Shown one piece after another: positions 4,858 through 10,271 of a stretch of DNA of 10,271 bases. Position numbers and translations under genes: made by a program. How positions within the stretch are numbered: position 1 is the first letter of the stretch; each line of letters starts with the position of its first letter. The notes under the pieces were generated by a model that had not been told where the DNA came from, made no database searches, and saw nothing but the letters and a program-made list of their open reading frames with translations. The DNA comes from RBG-16-68-21 sp035286665 (lineage in GTDB: Bacteria > Actinomycetota > Acidimicrobiia > Spongiisociales > UBA11373): positions 1-10,271 of the forward strand of contig DATECY010000032.1 in the NCBI GenBank assembly GCA_035286665.1, written 5' to 3'.

Positions 4858-6626
4858 CCACCGAAGCGGTCTCGCTCTCGACGATCGCCGCGATCAGGCG
4901 CGCCGTCGTCGAGGCCCCGATCATCGTCCGCCGACTCTGGTTGATCCTGCTGCTCAACCTGGGCGGGACGGGTGTCCAGATCCTCATCCCGGTGATCGTC
5001 CAGCAGACGCTCGACAAGTACCTGTCGTCCACCGACGTCGTGGACACGCGCAGCGTCGGCATCGCCGTCGGCATCGGTCTCGTCGTCGTAATCGTCGGCG
5101 GCGTCATGACGCGGATCGGCCTCGTTCGACTGGTGCGCCAGGCGGCGACCGGGCTGTCCCAGTTGCGGGTATCGGTGTTTTCCCACCTCCTGCGCCGATC
5201 GGTGCTCCACGTGCAGACCGAGCGCCGCGGCGCGTTGGTGTCACGGGTCACCTCGGACCTGGCCACCCTTCAGGAGTTCCTGGAGTGGGGTGGAGTGATG
5301 TTCCTGGTCAACGGCACGCAGGTGGTCGCCGCGCTCGGTGTGATGGCGGCCTACGAGTGGCGGCTCGCCCTCATCGTGGCGATCGGTGTGATCCTCTACG
5401 CGGCGAGCCTCCTGTGGTTCCAGAAGATCCTGCGGCGGCGGTACGACCGGGTTCGGGAGAAGGTCGCCGACAGCCTGGCGGTCATGAGCGAGGCGATCAA
5501 CGCCCTCCCCGAGGTGCGCGCCCATGGTGCCGAGGCGGTCACCATGACCAAGGTGTCCGACACGCTCGAGGCGCGCTTCCGGGCCGAGTTCCGTGCCGCC
5601 CACTTCGGCAACGTGCTCTTCTCGACCGCCGAGTTGTTCGCCGCGGCGCTCACTGCCGTCGTCATCTCTGTCGGACTCGTGATGGGACCCCAACGAGGTG
5701 TCACCGCCGGCGTGCTGTTGGCGTTCCTATTCCTCGTCAACCTGCTCATCGCCCCAGTGCAGAGCCTCGTGGAGATCCTCGACTTCGCCCAGAGCGCCGC
5801 CTCCGGCCTGCGCCGAATCGTGGACACCCTCGACGCACCCATCGAAATCCCCGAGGCGGACGATCCCGTGGACTTACCCGGAGGTCCCCTCGCCGTCTCC
5901 TTCGAGAACGTCGGGTTCGCCTACCCGACCGGACCCGAGGTGCTGTCCGACGTCACCGCGGCGGTGTCGCCCGGCCGTCGGGTGGCCGTGGTCGGGGAGA
6001 CCGGGTCCGGCAAGACCACCTTTGCCAAGCTCCTGGTACGCCTCCTCGACCCATCCCGCGGGGTGGTCCGCATCGATGGCATCGATCTCCGTGCCGTCGC
6101 CCGCCCCAGTCTCCGTGCCCGTGTTGCCTTCGTCCCCCAGGAGGGATTCCTGTTCACCGGCACCGTGGCCGACAACGTCAGATACGGGCGACCCGAGGCG
6201 TCAGATGAACAGGTGGAGACGGCGTTCATCGAGCTCGAACTCGATGACTGGGTGAGCCAACTCCCCGACGGTGTCCACACCCCGGTTGGTGAGCGTGGCT
6301 CGAACCTCTCGGCGGGAGAGAAGCAGCTCGTAGCCCTGGTTCGCGCCTGGGTTTCCACCCCAGACCTCCTCGTCCTCGACGAGGCCACGTCTGCGGTCGA
6401 CCCCGCCCTCGACGTGCAGCTGCGAAGGGCCATCTCCCGCCTCACCAGCGGACGGACCTCGATCACCGTCGCCCACCGACTCGCCACCGCCGAAGCCGCC
6501 GACGAGATCCTGGTGTTCGATCAGGGTCGCCTCGTCCAACGCGGCACCCATCATGAGCTCCTTGGGGTCGACGGGGTGTACGCCGGCATGTATGCCGATT
6601 GGACGACGGGAACCGCCAACTCCTGA
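4854..6626 (+). CDS. ABC exporter half-transporter, consensus-site subunit
   Basis: A 590-residue permease-ATPase fusion with hydrophobic segments at about 27-50, 66-88, 145-163, 166-187, 255-276 and 281-300. The ATPase domain has Walker A GETGSGKT (381-388), Q-loop Gln429, Walker B LLVLDE with catalytic Glu510, and H-loop His541 (TVAHRLAT), all intact. The signature is the variant LSAGE (485-489). It therefore supplies the working Walker site while its weak signature faces the degenerate site of the upstream subunit. The ATG overlaps the upstream stop (ATGA) and has GGAG 5 nt upstream, so equal co-translation is likely. Heterodimeric exporters of this kind move drugs, lipids or peptides in actinobacteria; no specificity gene is nearby. 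Confidence 0.93.
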   Translation: MTTEAVSLSTIAAIRRAVVEAPIIVRRLWLILLLNLGGTGVQILIPVIVQQTLDKYLSSTDVVDTRSVGIAVGIGLVVVIVGGVMTRIGLVRLVRQAATGLSQLRVSVFSHLLRRSVLHVQTERRGALVSRVTSDLATLQEFLEWGGVMFLVNGTQVVAALGVMAAYEWRLALIVAIGVILYAASLLWFQKILRRRYDRVREKVADSLAVMSEAINALPEVRAHGAEAVTMTKVSDTLEARFRAEFRAAHFGNVLFSTAELFAAALTAVVISVGLVMGPQRGVTAGVLLAFLFLVNLLIAPVQSLVEILDFAQSAASGLRRIVDTLDAPIEIPEADDPVDLPGGPLAVSFENVGFAYPTGPEVLSDVTAAVSPGRRVAVVGETGSGKTTFAKLLVRLLDPSRGVVRIDGIDLRAVARPSLRARVAFVPQEGFLFTGTVADNVRYGRPEASDEQVETAFIELELDDWVSQLPDGVHTPVGERGSNLSAGEKQLVALVRAWVSTPDLLVLDEATSAVDPALDVQLRRAISRLTSGRTSITVAHRLATAEAADEILVFDQGRLVQRGTHHELLGVDGVYAGMYADWTTGTANS

Positions 6627-6788
6627 ACGGGGCCGACTGTCGACGATCGCGCCACGGAACAGTGACCGCCCGTCCCCAGAACAACCCGGCGACCGTCAGA
6701 CCCAGGAGCACGATTCGGAAGACGGCCATGGTCGTGTCCCGACGTCAGCGACCGGCCACCGGGCAGCGCACCCATCGAAGCCCCGACT

Positions 6789-7499
6789 TCATCGACTGGC
6801 GTCGGGAACGGCTCGGATCGCCCGATCCCACGCCGCCACCTGGCCGGCGACGGCAAGCGACGCGGTCGGGACTCTTCCAAACAGCCAGAGGTAGAGGTCG
6901 GACGCGGTGCCGGTGATCGCGACGTCGGCATCACCCGGACCCAGCCGCACCGTCCCGTCGACGACGGCGAGCACCCAGGTGCGGCCGGTGTCGCTCGCCC
7001 GGAGACCGAGATCACGGTCGATGCCACCCGGCGGAATCGAACTCGCCCACAGCATGCCGAATTCCTCGATGCCCCGCGCCGCCAGCAGCGGGTTGATCGG
7101 GTCCGGCATCCCCACCGCCCGCTGGGCGTCCCATCGATGGACGGTCGTCTCCAAAGCCATGCGAATCCGCCACGACCCGACACACGGCTCGGGTCCAAAT
7201 CCCCACACCGGCGTCCTCGGATCGGTGTGCTCGAGGACGTCTGCCATGAGAGCCGCGCCCTCCCTGAACCACGGGAGGACGGTGTCCCATCGTTCGTCGG
7301 GCGGGAACACTCGACCCATCCGCTCGCGGGAACGCGACCGCACCACCTCGAGCGTCCTGCGGTGGACGCTTCCCGTGTGTACGAGCAGGTCGAGCTGGGT
7401 CCACCCGTCGTAGCGGACGATCTTCGCGTCCTGGGCCGAGGCGGCGGCGCCGGCCAAGGCGGTGGCATCGGCTCGAATGTGAGCGACGAGATCGGCCAT
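6789..7499 (-). CDS. Maleylpyruvate isomerase-family mycothiol-dependent enzyme (DinB-like)
   Basis: A 236-residue protein with the two-part MDMPI architecture: a DinB-like N-terminal helical bundle (about 1-145) and a C-terminal domain (about 150-230, with VVDGTVRLGPGDADVAITGTASDLYLWLFGR). The probable metal site is His41 or His46 in LVHTGSVHRR plus Glu117 and His121 in ALETTVHRWDA. The E-x3-H spacing equals that of the zinc ligands Glu144 and His148 described for the Corynebacterium glutamicum mycothiol-dependent maleylpyruvate isomerase. Family members use mycothiol, bacillithiol or other thiols in transfer or isomerisation reactions, and most are uncharacterised. No aromatic-degradation genes are adjacent, so the maleylpyruvate reaction itself is not supported. 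It is divergent from the gene at 7567 and convergent with the ABC operon. ATG 7499 lies 6 nt after TAACCT, suggesting leaderless expression. Confidence 0.85.
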   Translation of the reverse strand: MADLVAHIRADATALAGAAASAQDAKIVRYDGWTQLDLLVHTGSVHRRTLEVVRSRSRERMGRVFPPDERWDTVLPWFREGAALMADVLEHTDPRTPVWGFGPEPCVGSWRIRMALETTVHRWDAQRAVGMPDPINPLLAARGIEEFGMLWASSIPPGGIDRDLGLRASDTGRTWVLAVVDGTVRLGPGDADVAITGTASDLYLWLFGRVPTASLAVAGQVAAWDRAIRAVPDASR

Positions 7500-7505
7500 C
7501 GCGCC

Positions 7506-7511
7506 AGGTTA
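7506..7511 (-). promoter_or_regulatory. Predicted -10 box of a leaderless gene
   Basis: TAACCT (7511-7506) is followed by 6 nt and then ATG 7499, so a start 7 nt past the box falls on the A of the start codon. No clear -35 element is visible, as is common for actinobacterial TANNNT promoters. Confidence 0.5.
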
Positions 7512-7554
7512 CGCTGCGCCACTGATCGGACGAGCGCGACGATGAGCGCCAAGG

Positions 7555-7560
7555 TACGGT
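7555..7560 (+). promoter_or_regulatory. Predicted -10 box of a leaderless gene
   Basis: TACGGT (TANNNT pattern) is followed by 6 nt and then ATG 7567, the same geometry as at 7506-7511 and at the toxin promoter. No -35 element or Shine-Dalgarno is visible. Confidence 0.45.
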
Positions 7561-7566
7561 TCGAGC

Positions 7567-7893
7567 ATGAAAGACACGCCGGAGTTCCACTCGAGCGAGG
7601 AGATGATCCGCGAGGCGCGCGAGGACCTCGTCGCCCCTCTCGACGAGGCCGCCCTCATGCGGCCGGTGACGTTCGACGACCCGGCGAACACCATGCCGGC
7701 CGAGAACTCGCTCTTCGAAACATCGAAGGCCCCGCCCAGAAACGCTCCGACTCCTCGCTCACGCCCCACCCCGATCCCGGCGAAACGGGCCGTCGTGTCC
7801 GACGTCAAGGCCCGGGCCATCGTCGCGATCGTCATCGCCCTGACCGTGCTGGCTGCGGGGATCATGGCTGCCGTCGCCAACGCCGGCCGCTGA
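7567..7893 (+). CDS. Small predicted tail-anchored membrane protein of unknown function
   Basis: A 108-residue protein that I do not recognise. Residues 1-50 are acidic and probably helical at first (SSEEMIREAREDLVAPLDEA). Residues 51-80 are proline-rich and basic (APPRNAPTPRSRPTPIPAKR), and residues 84-104 form one hydrophobic segment (AIVAIVIALTVLAAGIMAAV) ending four residues before the C terminus. No N-terminal signal peptide is seen, so the bulk would face the cytoplasm with a C-terminal anchor. It has no obvious catalytic motif. It is divergent from the maleylpyruvate isomerase-family gene, with 67 bp between start codons, and its stop lies 13 bp from the convergent glycosyltransferase stop. 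The coherent charge pattern and the -10 box before ATG 7567 support it as a real gene. Confidence 0.65.
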   Translation: MKDTPEFHSSEEMIREAREDLVAPLDEAALMRPVTFDDPANTMPAENSLFETSKAPPRNAPTPRSRPTPIPAKRAVVSDVKARAIVAIVIALTVLAAGIMAAVANAGR

Positions 7894-7906
7894 CCTCGGA
7901 GGGCGC

Positions 7907-8761
7907 TCAGACGATCGGCGGGCGTCCCAACCGGGTCATCCGCCACACGGTCGCCCAAGCGATCGGGTGGCGGTCGACCACCGGCGCCGCAAACCCCGCC
8001 CGGTAGCCGCCGACGAGCGCGCCCACGTCTGCCCACCTCCTCACGTTGCCCAGCGAGAGGGTCGCCCGCACCAGCAGATAGATCGGCACGAGCAGCCACG
8101 GAAGATGCCGCCGTGCGAGCACCACCCGATTGCGAGCCGTGTTGCGCAGCGCTCCCCGGCGCGCATGCATCGGGACGGTGGGGTGCACCACGTCGAGGTC
8201 CCCGGCGTATCCGATGCGACCGCCATGGTCGAGCACCCGCCAGGAGAGGTCGGTCTCCTCGAGGGCGTAGAAGAAGTCCTCGGGGAACCCGCCGAGGTCC
8301 TCGAGCGTGGACCGCCGGACCGCACACGCTCCACCGAGGAACGTCGTCACGTCGACGACCCTTCGCGTGTCGCGTTTGCGCAACATCGGCACGTGTTTGC
8401 CGATCACCCGTCCGTCGTCATCGACGATCCGCATCGACACCACCGACAACGCCCCATCCGCTTCGAACCGCCGCACCGCCTCGCCGATCACCTTCGGCGA
8501 CGCGTACCGGGCATCGTCGTCGAGGAAGAACACGACGGTGCCGGTGGCCGCTCGCCACCCGCGGTTTCGTCCGCCGGCGACGCCGAGGTTCTCAGCGGTG
8601 GACACGATCGTGGCCTTCCCATCGGCCACCAGCGGCACGCAGCCGTTGCCGACCACCACCAGTTCGGCGGATGTGTCCTGAGCCCGCACCGACTCGATCG
8701 CTCGCGCCAGCAGCTCGGGCCGATCACCCATCGTCACGATGACCACCGTCGCCGAGGTCAT
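7907..8761 (-). CDS. Family 2 (GT-A) glycosyltransferase
   Basis: A 284-residue enzyme. The nucleotide-sugar domain starts at once (TSATVVIVTMGDRPELLARAIESV), followed by ENLGVAGGRNRG (57-68), the metal-binding DDD (81-83, in FFLDDDARY) and the acceptor-side block GGACAVRRSTLEDLGGFPEDFFYALEETDLSWR (143-175), with Glu168/Glu169/Asp171 near the catalytic base position. This pattern resembles rhamnosyl- or galactofuranosyl-type transferases of envelope glycan assembly. A hydrophobic stretch at about 219-236 (HLPWLLVPIYLLVRATLS) suggests membrane association. ATG 8761 overlaps the stop of the upstream phosphatidyltransferase by 4 nt, so the two are translationally coupled and the lipid-linked product of that enzyme is a likely acceptor. 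An N-terminal extension in the same frame to 8968 is antisense-like, low-complexity sequence and was rejected. Confidence 0.9.
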   Translation of the reverse strand: MTSATVVIVTMGDRPELLARAIESVRAQDTSAELVVVGNGCVPLVADGKATIVSTAENLGVAGGRNRGWRAATGTVVFFLDDDARYASPKVIGEAVRRFEADGALSVVSMRIVDDDGRVIGKHVPMLRKRDTRRVVDVTTFLGGACAVRRSTLEDLGGFPEDFFYALEETDLSWRVLDHGGRIGYAGDLDVVHPTVPMHARRGALRNTARNRVVLARRHLPWLLVPIYLLVRATLSLGNVRRWADVGALVGGYRAGFAAPVVDRHPIAWATVWRMTRLGRPPIV

Positions 8762-9528
8762 CGAAAGCGGTCCGAGACCAGCACGAAGACGAGGTGACCG
8801 GCTGCGACCAGCGTGGCGACCGATGCCACCGCGACCACCAACGCCCGGCTCCCGTCGAGGTTCCCGCGGGCTCGATCGACGACCGCGGCGATCGTGATCA
8901 GCACCGACGCCTCCACCGCTCCGGTGATGCGATGGATCGGAAAGAAGTCGACCATCCGGCGGGCCCACCGCATCGGCCGGACACGGACCCCGGCACCGGC
9001 GTCACCGATGGCCCCGAGGCCTGCCTTGGCGCGGGCGGCATCCACCAGATCCGTCTCGATCCTGCCCAGGACGATGGCCAATGCAGCGACCAGTCCCACC
9101 GACAGCCACACGCCGTGGTCCGCGCCCCCGGCACGCCACCCCAACCCGACCACCAGTAGGCTCTCCACGAGGTAGTGGGAGATCCGATCGAGGTAGACAC
9201 CCCGGGCACTCTCGGTGTGCCGCCACCTCGCCACCTCACCGTCGGCGCAGTCGAGCAGGAGGTAGGCCTGTACCCCGACGGCTGCAGCCACCGCCGGCCA
9301 CACCCCGGCAACGAAGAGAAGTCCTGCACCGCAGAGGCCGACGAAGAGCATGAGCACGGTGACCGAGTCGGCGCTGAGCCCCCACCGGAGGAACACGCGG
9401 GTGACATGCACCGAGACGCCGCGCATGTAGAGGCGGCCCGCCCAGTGCTCGTCACTGCGCCGTCCCAGGACGCTCGGCGGCTGGCACACCGCCCGAAGTT
9501 CAGCGATCGAAGGTTTCGATGAAGGCAT
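8758..9528 (-). CDS. CDP-alcohol phosphatidyltransferase family membrane enzyme
   Basis: A 256-residue integral membrane protein. It carries the CDP-alcohol phosphotransferase motif at 93-118: DCADGEVAR, then G110, Asp114 and a final position occupied by His118. The family consensus is D-x2-DG-x2-AR-x8-G-x3-D-x3-D, so the last aspartate, usually proposed as the catalytic base, is replaced by His. Hydrophobic segments lie at about 57-76, 78-92, 119-130 and 138-152, with further ones near the C terminus (about 200-250). The reaction would transfer a phospho-alcohol between a CDP-linked donor and a membrane acceptor; the actual pair is unknown. The start ATG 9528 has GGAG 7 nt upstream (9536-9539) and overlaps the dehydrogenase gene by 29 nt. 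The conserved-looking N terminus SIAELRAVCQPPSV supports it. The gene sits between a glycerol-1-phosphate dehydrogenase-like gene and a glycosyltransferase. Confidence 0.88.
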   Translation of the reverse strand: MPSSKPSIAELRAVCQPPSVLGRRSDEHWAGRLYMRGVSVHVTRVFLRWGLSADSVTVLMLFVGLCGAGLLFVAGVWPAVAAAVGVQAYLLLDCADGEVARWRHTESARGVYLDRISHYLVESLLVVGLGWRAGGADHGVWLSVGLVAALAIVLGRIETDLVDAARAKAGLGAIGDAGAGVRVRPMRWARRMVDFFPIHRITGAVEASVLITIAAVVDRARGNLDGSRALVVAVASVATLVAAGHLVFVLVSDRFR

Positions 9529-10271
9529 CCACCTGCTCCGTGATCGTTGCGATGTCCATGGCGAGGTGCTCGAGGATCGTGTACCGCCCCGGCCGGGTCG
9601 CGGGGGCTGCCACCACCGCGGCGACAAACCCGGCGGCGTCCATGCCGAGATCGGCGGGGAGGCGGGGAACGCCGTGGCGCCGGAAGCAGGCGTCGATCTC
9701 CAGGGTTCGCTCGTCCCCGCGCAGGAACGAGGCGAAGAGCGCGCCGACGGCCACTTGCTCGCCATGGAGGGCGGTACCGGGAAACAAGTGGTCGATGGCG
9801 TGGCTGATCTCATGGCAGGCGCCGCTGCAGGGCCGACTGGTGCCGGCGGCGGTCATCGCCAGCCCGCTGACGACGAGGGCGTCGGCGAGTGTGCCGAGAA
9901 ACAGGTCATCGGTGACGGGCCGCTGCTCGTTGAGGACGGAGAGCGCCGCAGTCATCGCCATGGCGGCGGCAAGTCCGTCGTAGGGCTCGGCGACGCGTTC
10001 ACGCGCCAGAACCCAATCGGCCACCGCCGACAGATTCGACACGGCCTCGCCGACACCCGAGCGCGTGTGGCTCGGCGGCGCAGAACGCACCAGGTCGAGG
10101 TCGACGACGACCGCGATCGGGGGTTGGACGCCGTACGACCCCTTGAACCCGTCCTCCTCGAGGACGGCGACCGGCGAGGCGAGCCCGTCGTGGGTGAGGG
10201 TGGTGGCCACCGAGACGAACGGAACCCCGATCGCCGTCGCCGCCCACTTGGCGACGTCGAGCGAGCCGCCC
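9500..10271 (-). CDS. Glycerol-1-phosphate dehydrogenase-like protein (EgsA/AraM family, 5' end beyond window)
   Basis: The frame is open to the right edge, and 256 residues are visible. GGSLDVAK at the edge is the NAD(P)-binding GGG-x-x-D-x-A-K motif of the family. It is followed by PFVSVATTLTHDGLASPVAV, VVDLDLVRSAPPSHTRSGVGEAVSN and the His-rich metal region SRPCSGACHEISHAIDH...ALHGEQVAVG. These are the landmarks of sn-glycerol-1-phosphate dehydrogenases (archaeal EgsA, Bacillus AraM), which reduce dihydroxyacetone phosphate to glycerol-1-phosphate. In most relatives the segment reads G-x-GD and the Asp binds metal; here it is Glu (visible residue 75). A related iron-containing alcohol or glycerol dehydrogenase activity is the main alternative. 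The downstream membrane phosphotransferase overlaps it, so its product probably enters a lipid or polymer pathway. Confidence 0.82.
   Translation of the reverse strand, partial: GGSLDVAKWAATAIGVPFVSVATTLTHDGLASPVAVLEEDGFKGSYGVQPPIAVVVDLDLVRSAPPSHTRSGVGEAVSNLSAVADWVLARERVAEPYDGLAAAMAMTAALSVLNEQRPVTDDLFLGTLADALVVSGLAMTAAGTSRPCSGACHEISHAIDHLFPGTALHGEQVAVGALFASFLRGDERTLEIDACFRRHGVPRLPADLGMDAAGFVAAVVAAPATRPGRYTILEHLAMDIATITEQVDAFIETFDR

Noticed and set aside
6463..6729. Minus-strand frame beginning MAVFRIVLLGLTVAGLFWGR, a possible small membrane protein
   Set aside because: Only the first 34 codons lie outside the ABC gene; the rest is antisense to it and Arg-rich, as expected of a shadow frame. 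No ribosome-binding site or -10 box was seen. A chance hydrophobic run is likelier.
6551..7552. 333-codon minus-strand frame over the maleylpyruvate isomerase-family gene
   Set aside because: Out of frame with the MDMPI motifs; Ser/Arg/Trp-rich sequence typical of a shifted frame.
1..10271. CRISPR array, insertion sequence or rRNA/tRNA gene
   Set aside because: No regularly spaced repeats, no transposase-like protein with terminal repeats and no structural RNA pattern was seen on either strand.

Overview
The window looks like chromosomal DNA from a high-GC Gram-positive bacterium (Actinomycetota; an Acidimicrobiia-like or related lineage would fit). The reasons are the GC-rich coding sequence with strong G/C at third codon positions, a mycothiol-dependent maleylpyruvate-isomerase-family protein, a hydrolase-cyclase fusion of a type common in actinobacteria, and several gene starts that look leaderless. 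This placement is inferred from gene content; no rRNA or tRNA gene is present.

Layout, left to right. (1) 1-1031, minus strand: an alpha/beta hydrolase fused to a class III nucleotide cyclase domain, cut by the left edge. (2) 1201-1934, minus strand: a HigB/RelE-type toxin followed by its XRE antitoxin, in locally lower-GC DNA, driven by a near-consensus promoter whose predicted transcript begins on the toxin's own start codon. (3) 2125-2915, plus strand, divergent from (2): an XRE regulator overlapping a small nucleotidyltransferase, a second probable toxin-antitoxin module. The 190-bp gap between the two modules holds the toxin promoter and several palindromes. (4) 3055-6626, plus strand: two overlapping ABC exporter half-transporters with complementary motif defects, as expected for a heterodimer with one degenerate and one consensus ATP site. 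(5) 6789-7499, minus strand: a maleylpyruvate isomerase-family protein, divergent from (6) 7567-7893, plus strand: a small predicted tail-anchored membrane protein of unknown function. (7) 7907-10271, minus strand: a tightly overlapping operon of a glycerol-1-phosphate dehydrogenase-like protein (cut by the right edge), a CDP-alcohol phosphatidyltransferase and a family 2 glycosyltransferase.

The genes do not form one pathway. The most coherent functional unit is the right-hand operon. It could make sn-glycerol-1-phosphate, use a CDP-activated alcohol in the membrane, and glycosylate the product, giving an uncharacterised phospho-glycolipid or envelope polymer. The left-centre holds two back-to-back toxin-antitoxin-like modules, a common accessory arrangement. 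No CRISPR array, insertion sequence, integrase, tRNA or rRNA was seen, and no gap between genes exceeds about 190 bases.
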